NCBI RefSeq assembly: GCF_025152745.1
Contig: NZ_CP104040.1
Span: 186,001 to 250,000, forward strand
Length of the DNA stretch: 64,000 bases
Source of the DNA: Rhizobium sp. WSM4643
GTDB lineage: Bacteria > Pseudomonadota > Alphaproteobacteria > Rhizobiales > Rhizobiaceae
Reading direction: 5' to 3'
Shown: piece after piece, positions 32,799 through 40,317 of the stretch
Position numbering within the stretch: the stretch's first letter is position 1
Layout: each line of letters begins with the position of its first letter
Translations under genes and position numbers: made by a program
Notes under the pieces: model-generated
What the model was told of the DNA's origin: nothing
Database searches by the model: none
The model's input: the letters and a program-made list of their open reading frames with translations, nothing else

Positions 32799-35309
32799 GT
32801 GGACCAGATCGATTCCGAAGCCCGTGCCCTGCTTCCCGCTGCCTTTACCCGCTGGTTTGCGGAAAAGGGCTGGCGCCCGCGCGCCCATCAGCTGGAATTG
32901 CTCGCCCGCGCCGAGGCCGGCGAAAGCACGTTGCTGATTGCGCCCACAGGCGCCGGCAAGACGCTTGCCGGTTTCCTGCCCTCGCTCACCGATCTCACCC
33001 GCCGCCGCAAGATCCCGCCCGGCTCCGCCTTCACCGGCATCCATACGCTCTATGTCTCACCGCTGAAGGCGCTTGCCATCGATATCGAGCGCAATCTGAT
33101 GAAGCCGGTCGAGGAGATGGGCCTGCCGGTCACGATAGAAAACCGCACCGGCGACACGCCGAATGCCAAGCGCCAGCGCCAGAAGCTCAACCCGCCGGAT
33201 ATTCTGCTGACGACTCCGGAACAGGTCGCCCTGCTGCTGGCAAACCGGGAAGCCGAGCGTTTCTTCAAAGACCTGAAATATGTCGTCCTCGACGAGCTGC
33301 ATTCGCTGGTCACCTCCAAGCGAGGCCATATGCTTTCGCTCGGCCTAGCGCGTCTCCGCCGCCTTGCCCCCGGTCTTCAGACCATCGGCCTGTCGGCCAC
33401 CGTCGCCGAACCCATGGATCTGCAGAAATGGCTGGTTGGCCAGGAAGAGGGCCGGGAGCATCATGCCGGGCTCGTCGTCGTCGAAGGCGGCGCCAAACCC
33501 GATATCTCGATCCTGTCGACCGAAGAGCACATTCCCTGGGCCGGCCATTCCGCCCGATATGCAATTCCGGATGTCTACAACAAGCTTGTCGAACATCGCA
33601 CGACGCTGCTCTTCGTCAACACCCGCAGCCAGGCCGAAATGCTTTTCCAGGCACTCTGGACGATCAATGACGACAACCTGCCGATCGCCCTTCATCACGG
33701 CTCCCTCGATGTCGCCCAGCGCCGCAAGGTCGAGGCGGCGATGGCCGAAAACCGGCTGCGCGCCGTCGTTGCCACCTCCACCCTCGATCTCGGCATCGAC
33801 TGGGGCGATGTCGATCTCGTCATCCATGTCGGCGCGCCGAAGGGCGCCTCGCGTCTTGCCCAGCGCATCGGTCGTGCCAACCACCGCATGGACGAGCCGT
33901 CGAAGGCGATCCTGGTGCCGGCCAACCGCTTCGAGGTCATGGAATGCCAGGCAGCTCTCGACGCCAATTATATCGGCGCGCAGGACACCCCGCCGGTCGG
34001 CCGCGGCGCGCTCGACGTGCTCGCCCAGCATGTGCTCGGCATGGCCTGCGCCGAGCCTTTCGACATGCTGGAACTCTACGATGAAATCATCAGCGCCTCT
34101 CCCTATGCCGATCTGAACTGGGAGATATTTGAGCGTATCGTCGATTTCGTCGCGACCGGCGGTTATGCGCTCCGGACCTACGAGCGTTATGCCCGCATCC
34201 GCAAGACCGCGGAGGGCCGCTGGCGCGTCTCCAATCCGGCGGTCGCCCAGCAATATCGCCTCAACCTCGGCACCATCGTCGAAAGCCCGATGCTGAATAT
34301 CCGCATGGTCAAGCGCGGCGAGGGCGGCAGGATCGGCCGCGGCGGCGCCACGTTGGGGAAGGTCGAGGAATATTTCCTCGAGCAATTGTCGCCCGGCGAT
34401 ACTTTCCTCTTTTCCGGCAAGGTGCTGCGCTTCGAAGGCATCCGCGAAAACGAATGCTTGGCGTCGCAGGCCTTCTCGCTCGATCCGAAGATCCCCTCCT
34501 ATAATGGCGGCAAGTTTCCGCTATCGACTTATCTCGCCGAGCAGGTGCGGGCGATGATCGCCGATCCCGATCGCTGGCGCCGCCTGCCGGATCAGGTGCG
34601 AGATTGGCTGTCGCTGCAGAACGACAAGTCGATGCTGCCGAAGCGCGACGAGTTTCTGATCGAAACCTTCCCGCGCGGCAGCCGCGGCTATATGGTCGCC
34701 TATCCCTTCGAAGGCCGTCTCGCCCACCAGACGCTCGGCATGCTGCTGACTCGCAGGCTGGAGCGGATCGGCGGCAAGCCGCTCGGCTTCGTCGCCACTG
34801 ATTATTCCCTGGCCATCTGGGGCCTCGAGGATATGGGCCTGATGATCCGCAACGGTCGGCTAAACCTCTCCGACCTCTTCGACGAGGACATGCTCGGCGA
34901 CGATCTCGAAGCCTGGCTGGACGAATCCTTCCTGTTGAAGCGCACTTTCCGCAATTGCGCCGTGATTGCAGGCTTGATCGAGCGCCGCCATCCGGGCAAG
35001 GAAAAGAGCGGCCGCCAGATCACCGTCTCCGCCGATCTGATCTACGACGTGCTGCGCAGCCACGAGCCAGATCACATCCTCCTGCAGGCGACGCGACAGG
35101 ATGCGGCGACGGGACTTTTGGACATTGGCCGTCTTGGCGATATGCTGAGACGAATCAGGGGCCACATCACCCACCGCGCCCTCGACCATATTTCCCCGCT
35201 TGCCGTGCCGGTGATGCTGGAAATCGGACGCGAGGCGGTGCCGGGCGAGGCCCATGATGCGCTGCTCGCCGAAGCGGCGGACGATCTGATCGCCGAAGCA
35301 CTCGCCTGA
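32799..35309 (+). CDS. Ligase-associated DEXH-box DNA helicase (Lhr-like)
   Basis: 836 residues from GTG 32799; an in-frame ATG at 32739 lies inside the operator, lacks a ribosome binding site and adds atypical residues. Helicase motifs: APTGAGKTLAGF (Walker A), TTPEQVALLL, VVLDELHSL (DEXH box), GLSATVAEP (motif III), LFVNTRSQAEMLF, ATSTLDLGIDWGDVDLVIHVG, QRIGRANHR (motif VI), followed by the long Lhr-type C-terminal region. In this family the gene travels with PdeM and often with an ATP-dependent DNA ligase and an exonuclease as a DNA damage response cassette. Here only PdeM follows. Confidence 0.9.
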   Translation: MDQIDSEARALLPAAFTRWFAEKGWRPRAHQLELLARAEAGESTLLIAPTGAGKTLAGFLPSLTDLTRRRKIPPGSAFTGIHTLYVSPLKALAIDIERNLMKPVEEMGLPVTIENRTGDTPNAKRQRQKLNPPDILLTTPEQVALLLANREAERFFKDLKYVVLDELHSLVTSKRGHMLSLGLARLRRLAPGLQTIGLSATVAEPMDLQKWLVGQEEGREHHAGLVVVEGGAKPDISILSTEEHIPWAGHSARYAIPDVYNKLVEHRTTLLFVNTRSQAEMLFQALWTINDDNLPIALHHGSLDVAQRRKVEAAMAENRLRAVVATSTLDLGIDWGDVDLVIHVGAPKGASRLAQRIGRANHRMDEPSKAILVPANRFEVMECQAALDANYIGAQDTPPVGRGALDVLAQHVLGMACAEPFDMLELYDEIISASPYADLNWEIFERIVDFVATGGYALRTYERYARIRKTAEGRWRVSNPAVAQQYRLNLGTIVESPMLNIRMVKRGEGGRIGRGGATLGKVEEYFLEQLSPGDTFLFSGKVLRFEGIRENECLASQAFSLDPKIPSYNGGKFPLSTYLAEQVRAMIADPDRWRRLPDQVRDWLSLQNDKSMLPKRDEFLIETFPRGSRGYMVAYPFEGRLAHQTLGMLLTRRLERIGGKPLGFVATDYSLAIWGLEDMGLMIRNGRLNLSDLFDEDMLGDDLEAWLDESFLLKRTFRNCAVIAGLIERRHPGKEKSGRQITVSADLIYDVLRSHEPDHILLQATRQDAATGLLDIGRLGDMLRRIRGHITHRALDHISPLAVPVMLEIGREAVPGEAHDALLAEAADDLIAEALA

Positions 35310-35352
35310 TGAAAAATTGGGCCCGGCTGACGTATTTGGGAATTAGAGAGTG

Positions 35353-36078
35353 ATGAATCGCCTGGCGCTCGCGCGCGACATTTCAGGACTGGCCGCGATA
35401 CCAGGCATCGAGACATCGGTGAACGGCATTGCCGCCGTCTGCGACCCGCTCGGCGCCCTCTATCTGCCGGATACCGGCCTGCTCGTCGTCTCCGATCTGC
35501 ATCTGGAAAAAGGCGCAGCCTTTGCGCGCCGCGGCATGATGCTGCCGCCTTACGATACGCTGGCGACGCTGACCGTCCTTGCCGCCGTCATCTCGCGTTA
35601 TGATCCGAAGCTCGTCATCTCGCTCGGCGATAATTTCCACGACCGCATCGGTTCGAAGCACCTGGCGGAGAATTTTCGCGCCCTGATCGTCGAGATGGCG
35701 CGCGGTCGCGAATGGATCTGGATCAATGGCAACCATGATCCGGACGGCATCGTCGATCTGCCGGGCACATCTGCCGACGAGATGCATTATGCCGGCCTGA
35801 CCTTTCGGCACGAGCCGAAGAACGGCTTGCAGAGCGGCGAAATCGCCGGCCACCTGCACCCGTCGGCGACCGTGCGCCGACGCGAGAAATCCGTCCGCCG
35901 CCCGTGCTTTGCCACCGACGGCGCCCGCCTGCTGATGCCGGCCTTCGGCGTCATGAGCGGCGGTCTGGATCTCGGGCACCAGGCGATGAAGGGCCTGTTC
36001 GACAAGGCTTCGCTGGTGGCGCATCTGTTGGGGCGAGATCGGATTTATTCGGTGCGGTATGGGAATTTGAGGGGGTAG
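35353..36078 (+). CDS. pdeM: Ligase-associated DNA-damage-response phosphoesterase PdeM
   Basis: 241 residues from ATG 35353. Calcineurin-like metallophosphoesterase with its metal motifs in order: VVSDLHLEKG (DxH), SLGDNFHD (GDxxD-type), INGNHDPD (GNHD) and IAGHLHPSA (GHxH). It lies 43 bases after the helicase on the same strand, the typical arrangement of this repair cassette. Exact substrate in this organism is unknown; PdeM is described as an endonuclease/phosphodiesterase in cassettes with ligase and Lhr-like helicase. Confidence 0.9.
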   Translation: MNRLALARDISGLAAIPGIETSVNGIAAVCDPLGALYLPDTGLLVVSDLHLEKGAAFARRGMMLPPYDTLATLTVLAAVISRYDPKLVISLGDNFHDRIGSKHLAENFRALIVEMARGREWIWINGNHDPDGIVDLPGTSADEMHYAGLTFRHEPKNGLQSGEIAGHLHPSATVRRREKSVRRPCFATDGARLLMPAFGVMSGGLDLGHQAMKGLFDKASLVAHLLGRDRIYSVRYGNLRG

Positions 36079-36107
36079 CGCCTTATATTCCAGGTCGGCG
36101 GGCTTCA

Positions 36108-36288
36108 GCCCCTCTGCCCTGCCGGGCATCTCCCCCACAGGTGGGGAGATCACTAGTGGCTTGAACTTCCTGCCCATCTACCGTTTCGCCGTGCTGGACG
36201 TTCGTTGTTTGGGGAAGCCCGTGTGCCCAGCCAATCTCCCCACCTGTGGGGGAGATGCCCGGCAGGGCAGAGGGGGCTGGCACGGCAC
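36108..36288. repeat. MITE-like element with long terminal inverted repeats (copy 1)
   Basis: The left arm, from CCCCTCTGCCCTGCCGGGCA to CCACAGGTGGGGAGAT (about 36110-36152), is repeated inverted at about 36234-36276. The core of ~80 bases (CTTGAACTTCCTGCCCATCT ... GTTTGGGGAAGCC) also occurs, in opposite orientation, in the copy at 52751-52949. No coding capacity. It lies between the convergent pdeM and transglycosylase genes. Confidence 0.75.
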
Positions 36289-36297
36289 CACCTAAAC

Positions 36298-36879
36298 TCA
36301 ATCACACTCCTGCAGTTGCCGCTGATACGTCCCGGCCATCCGCGCAAACTTCTGCGCTGTCTGCTGCAATTGCCCGTTCGAGCGCCAGTCGCCGCGTTTG
36401 TATCCCGTCGGCCCGGAATAATAGGCGAGATAGAGATTATAGGCATCGTTCAGCGGAATGCCGGTCTCCACGCTGTTCTGGTAATGATACCAACCGATGA
36501 AATCGATCGCGTCGGCGAAGTTCGCCCGCCGCGCCGTCCAGTTCCCGGTCTGCGACTGATAGTGATCCCAGGTCCCGTCGAGCGCCTGCGAATAGCCGTA
36601 GGCGGTCGACGGCCGGGTCCAGGGAATGAAGCCGAACAGCTTGGTGCGCGGCGGCCGCGCATAGGGCTGGAAGCCGGATTCGGTATACATCGTCGCCATC
36701 AGGATCGGCACGGGCACGCCGTACTTCTTCTCCGTTCGTTCGGCGGCGCTCTGCCAGCTGGAGAAGAGCCCGTCGCGCTCGTCGAAGACGGCACAGATGT
36801 TCCTCGTCTGCTTCGGCGCCGTCGCGCAGCCGGCAAGCAGCGCGAGACCCACGGCCGTCAGAACGATACGAGTACGCAT
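36298..36879 (-). CDS. Lipoprotein with lytic transglycosylase (SLT-like) domain
   Basis: 193 residues: signal MRTRIVLTAVGLALLAGC with lipobox LAGC, then an SLT-like lysozyme fold: VPVPILMATMYTESGFQPYA (putative catalytic Glu in TESGF), STAYGYSQALDGTWDHYQ and NLYLAYYSGPTGY. Such enzymes cut peptidoglycan glycan strands from the outer membrane side. Monocistronic, and its ribosome binding site is folded into a hairpin. The family is conserved in Rhizobiales; target process unknown. Confidence 0.82.
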   Translation of the reverse strand: MRTRIVLTAVGLALLAGCATAPKQTRNICAVFDERDGLFSSWQSAAERTEKKYGVPVPILMATMYTESGFQPYARPPRTKLFGFIPWTRPSTAYGYSQALDGTWDHYQSQTGNWTARRANFADAIDFIGWYHYQNSVETGIPLNDAYNLYLAYYSGPTGYKRGDWRSNGQLQQTAQKFARMAGTYQRQLQECD

Positions 36880-36886
36880 GACAAAA

Positions 36887-36903
36887 CCTCTCGTTTCCGA
36901 GAG
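36887..36903 (-). promoter_or_regulatory. Hairpin sequestering the ribosome binding site of the transglycosylase gene
   Basis: On the minus strand CTCTCG-GAAA-CGAGAG (36888-36903) forms a six-pair stem with a GNRA tetraloop, and GAGAGG (36887-36892), the only purine-rich site before ATG 36879, is its 3' arm. Folding would block initiation, so translation may be temperature, protein or sRNA controlled. Confidence 0.55.
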
Positions 36904-37190
36904 ATTACTAACTCGTAAATGTTAAAAACCGGTTTTTAGTCGAATGCGAACTTCTCTCTAGCCGGCACTGCCCCTCATCCGCCTGCCGGCACCTTCTCCC
37001 CGTAAACGGGGCGAAGGGGATATGCCGCACCCTCTCCGTTCCCAGACGGCTCTCGCAGGGCACGTCCCCTCTCTCCCCGTTTTTTACGGGGGTCCGAAGG
37101 ACGGGTCGAGACGAGTGGCTCGACCCCGGCAGGTTAGGGTGAGGGGCAGCCATCACAAACGACCGGCGGTTCATCACATAGTCCAGCCCG
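36904..37190. repeat. RIME-like repeat between transglycosylase and reductase genes
   Basis: From about 36967 to 37148: CCCCTCATCCGCCTGCCGGC, CTTCTCCCCGTAAACGGGGCGAAG, CCTCTCTCCCCGTTTTTTACGGGG and a final TTAGGGTGAGGGGCAGCC. A full-length mosaic copy. No gene here. Confidence 0.7.
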
Positions 37191-37748
37191 TTAAGCCTTG
37201 ACGGGCTCGTAGCGCAGGATCACCGCGCCGCCTTCCGTCGTCGAGGATTCGATGAGCTTCAGCGGCACCTGGCCCTCTGCCTGTTTGAAAAGCGGATTGC
37301 CGCCGCCGAGGATGACCGGCACCAGGCAGATCCTGATTTCGTCGATAAGCCCCGCTTTTAGCAGGCTATCGGCAAGCTCGGCACTGCCGAAGATGAAGAT
37401 CGTCTTGCCGTCCTCCTGCTTCAGCCGCGTCAATTCGGAGATCGGATCGCTGACGACGCGGGCATTGTTCCAGCCGGGCACGGTGATCGTCCGCGACACG
37501 GCGATCTTGGCGATATCGTTCATATAGGCTTTGATCTCACCTTCGCCCTCGGCTGTCGGCCAGTACGAGGCCATGCCCTCATAGGTCTTGCGGCCGAAGA
37601 CCAGCAGATCGCCTTCCCTGCCGAACTGTTCGGCATAGCGCTGCAATTCAGGCCCCCAGGCGAGATTGTGGAAGTCGATATCCCACGGCTTCGTGCCTTC
37701 GAAATAACCATCGAGCGTCATCAGGTTCCAGACAACAAGCTTTCTCAT
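37191..37748 (-). CDS. Dihydrofolate reductase/RibD C-terminal-like reductase
   Basis: 185 residues from ATG 37748, preceded by AGGAGGAAGG; the frame upstream to 37880 is rejected. Pattern of the RibD_C/DHFR-like family: RKLVVWNLMTLDGYFEG, LLVFGRKTYEGMASYWP, IFIFGSAELADSLLKAGLIDEIRICLVPVILGGGNPLF. NADPH-dependent reductase fold in the cytoplasm. The true substrate of these small stand-alone proteins is generally unknown. Monocistronic. Confidence 0.85.
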   Translation of the reverse strand: MRKLVVWNLMTLDGYFEGTKPWDIDFHNLAWGPELQRYAEQFGREGDLLVFGRKTYEGMASYWPTAEGEGEIKAYMNDIAKIAVSRTITVPGWNNARVVSDPISELTRLKQEDGKTIFIFGSAELADSLLKAGLIDEIRICLVPVILGGGNPLFKQAEGQVPLKLIESSTTEGGAVILRYEPVKA

Positions 37749-37972
37749 TTCCTTCCTCCTTCTGAATTGCCAACCAAGGTAAAACCGATTGCGTTTGGCA
37801 ACTGGTTGAAAGCTAGATAAACTGATAGCAATGTGCAAGCGGTTTTTTTGTGAAGCGTGGATGAGCTGCCGCCAAAACATCCGCGTAGCAGCTCCCGCAA
37901 AGTGGGCTCGACGCCGGACTCAAATCGATAGAAGAAATCGAGAGGAAATGAGCGTCGAGCCTTGGCGGCAGA

Positions 37973-38773
37973 TCAGTCCTTGCGGAAGATCAGGCTGGCA
38001 CCCCAGCCGGTGATCACGGCGAGAGCCACGGCCGCGCAGCCGTAGAGGATCGGCTGATCATGCGCCGCATCGGTGATCGTCTGCTCGATGCCGGTCTTGA
38101 TGACCCGCAGCGGCAGCGACTTTTCGGCGACGAAAAGACCGCTCTTGAACAGATAGGCGCGCACGCTGTGCACGCCGTTCGGAATGTTCGCGGGCAAACG
38201 CAGGCTCGCCTTGAAGAGATTGGAGGAAACGAACCGCACGCCGCTTGGGTTGCGGTCGTAGAGCCCGCCGCCCTGCTGCAGCCGCCGGAAGGCGTCACGG
38301 AACTCGCCGAGATTGCTGCCGTCGCCGACGAAGCCGACCGGAGTCAGCGGAATGTGATCGATGCCGATTTCCTGGTCGGTCAGGTCAAGCGGCGTCACGA
38401 TGTCGTCGATCATCCGTGAACTCGACATCGAATAGGAATGCGGCACCGCTTCGAAGGTCATCGAGCGAGTATTCACCCAGATGCCGAAGACGCGTTCCTT
38501 CTTGCGCACCGTCGCATCCTCGCGCGGCCCCTCCAGCACCACGACCACGTCATATTGGCCGACGGCGAGCAGCAACTGGTCGGTGTTCGAGAGCGCCCCG
38601 AAAATAGTCAGATCCGCACCGTGGAAATCCGAGGTGATGGCGATTTCACTGGTCGACGTGCCGATTTCCAACCCTTCACGCACCGCCTCCGTTGCCTGCC
38701 CTGGCAGCCATTGCGCTCCGGCAGAGGCCGGCAGCAGGCAAAACAACGCGATGACGAAAACAGCAAAGCGCAT
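37973..38773 (-). CDS. TIGR02186 family membrane-anchored periplasmic protein
   Basis: 266 residues. Signal peptide (RFAVFVIALFCLLPASAGAQ), then an exported beta-rich domain (LEIGTSTSEIAITSDFHGADLTIFGAL, VVVVLEGPREDATVRKKERVFGIWVNT) and a C-terminal span (PILYGCAAVALAVITGWGASLIF). This architecture and text match the alphaproteobacterial TIGR02186 family, which is normally found next to a TauE/SafE permease, as here: the genes overlap by one base. Presumed accessory subunit of that transporter; biochemistry unknown. Confidence 0.85.
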   Translation of the reverse strand: MRFAVFVIALFCLLPASAGAQWLPGQATEAVREGLEIGTSTSEIAITSDFHGADLTIFGALSNTDQLLLAVGQYDVVVVLEGPREDATVRKKERVFGIWVNTRSMTFEAVPHSYSMSSSRMIDDIVTPLDLTDQEIGIDHIPLTPVGFVGDGSNLGEFRDAFRRLQQGGGLYDRNPSGVRFVSSNLFKASLRLPANIPNGVHSVRAYLFKSGLFVAEKSLPLRVIKTGIEQTITDAAHDQPILYGCAAVALAVITGWGASLIFRKD

Positions 38774-39696
38774 CAGTTGCCCGCTCCCATCACCACCGAA
38801 TAGACGTCGGCCGGCGCCACCACCAGCGCGATCGCAAGACGCAGGCCGACGGCGAGCACCAGCAGGCCGAGCAGGGCGCGCAGCTGCTCGCCGCGCAGCT
38901 TCTGGCCGACGCGCACGCCATATTGCGCGCCGATGACACCCGCCACCATCAGGATGAAGGCGAGCACGATGTCGACGGAGAAGTTCGTCGCCGCCTGCAC
39001 GATCGTCGTATAGGCGGTCACGAAGATGATCTGGAACAGCGAGGTGCCGACGACGACATTGGTCGGGATCCGCAACAGGTAGATCATCGCCGGCACCATG
39101 ATGAAGCCGCCGCCGACACCCATGATCGAGGTAAGGATGCCGATCGCAAAGCCGAGCGTGACGATCGGAATGACGCTGAGATAGATCTTAGATTTCTTGA
39201 AACGCACCTTCAGCGGCAACTTGTGCACCCAGTGCTGGTGGCCGGGCTTGCGCGGTGCGGGCGGCTCGTTGCGCGCTGCCCGCCGCATGGCATTGATGCT
39301 TTCGAGCAGCATCAGTCCGCCGACGGTGCCGAGGAAGACGACATACATCAGTGAGATGATGAGATCGAGCTGGCCGATGGCGCGCAGCAGCGAGAAGATC
39401 CAGATGCCGACCGTCGCACCGGTAAGACCGCCGACCAGCAGCACGGTGCCGAGCTTGACGTCGAGCGAGCCGCGCCGAAAATGCGTGATCGCGCCTGATA
39501 TCGACGATGCCACAACCTGGTTGGCGCCGGTCGCGACCGCGACGACGGGCGGGATGTTGTAGAAGATCAATAGCGGCGTGATGAGAAAACCGCCGCCGAC
39601 GCCGAACATTCCAGACAGGAATCCGACGGCCGCCCCCATGCCGAGAATGATGAAAATGTTCACCGACAATTCTGCGATGGGCAGATAGATTGTCAC
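38773..39696 (-). CDS. TauE/SafE-family anion permease
   Basis: 307 residues, about eight spans. Family motif GMGAAVGFLSGMFGVGGGFLITPLLIFYNIPPVVAVAT in the first half and its internal repeat AIGILTSIMGVGGGFIMVPAMIYLLRIPTNVVVGTSLFQII in the second. TauE/SafE proteins move sulfite, sulfoacetate or other organosulfonates across the inner membrane. Operon with the TIGR02186 protein downstream. Substrate not predictable from sequence, though sulfur-anion export is likely. Confidence 0.88.
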   Translation of the reverse strand: MTIYLPIAELSVNIFIILGMGAAVGFLSGMFGVGGGFLITPLLIFYNIPPVVAVATGANQVVASSISGAITHFRRGSLDVKLGTVLLVGGLTGATVGIWIFSLLRAIGQLDLIISLMYVVFLGTVGGLMLLESINAMRRAARNEPPAPRKPGHQHWVHKLPLKVRFKKSKIYLSVIPIVTLGFAIGILTSIMGVGGGFIMVPAMIYLLRIPTNVVVGTSLFQIIFVTAYTTIVQAATNFSVDIVLAFILMVAGVIGAQYGVRVGQKLRGEQLRALLGLLVLAVGLRLAIALVVAPADVYSVVMGAGN

Positions 39697-40317
39697 AGCC
39701 GACCCCGAATGATGACCGCTCCTGCCGGGCGGTTTCTTGTCACGTCCCCGTTCGAATGCGCACCATACGGTGAAATCATTGCCAGAGGCTTTCGATCGGC
39801 CCCGTGATTAGCCATAGAGATTGACGGAGAGATCGGTGGCACAGGATTCGCCGGATGCGCGGATCGATATGTCCGGGCATAATCCGGCTTTTTTCAGGTT
39901 TTGTGACAGGCTGCGGCAAATTTGGAAAAAGCCTTGCGGCATAGTGCCGCCAGGCCTGCACCGATGGCTGCCCCACCTAACCTACCGTGATTGAGCGTTG
40001 CGAAAGGTAAGAGGGGAACGGAGAGGTCGCAGCATGTCCTCTTCTCCCCTCGGGGAGAAGGTGCCGGCAGGCGGATGAGGGGGCTACACGGCACATAATT
40101 CACCTATTCAGGCGCACCGATGGTCGAGGCGATGCCGGCGCGGTCGAAGCCCGCATGAGGAAAAGACCAGCTTTGCGGCCCCCTCATCCGCCCTACGGGC
40201 ACCTTCTCCCCGAAGGGAGAAGAGGGAGTCGAGAGGCCGTGGCTTGACCCGGTCGGTGCCGGCAGGCGGATGAGGGGCCGCTGTCGGCGATCTCCCGGAC
40301 GAAGATGACGACGCGCC
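39697..40317. repeat. Intergenic region with two RIME-like repeats
   Basis: 621 bases. Copy one spans about 39957-40084 (CTTCTCCCC-TC-GGGGAGAAG then GCCGGCAGGCGGATGAGGG). Copy two spans about 40178-40285, opposite orientation (CCCTCATCCGCCCTACGGGC, CTTCTCCCCGAAGGGAGAAG). The promoter of the permease operon must lie in 39697-39800. A short hairpin CCGCTCCTGCCGGGCGG sits at about 39717. No supported gene. Confidence 0.65.

Noticed and set aside
32222..33670. Plus-strand frame of 482 residues
   Set aside because: Overlaps the Rrf2 gene antisense and the helicase in another frame; no domain, and both overlapped genes have strong motifs.
37831..38013. Plus-strand frame of 60 residues in the 37749-37972 gap
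   Set aside because: No ribosome binding site, unusual Cys/Arg-rich composition, and its end overlaps the TIGR02186 gene antisense.
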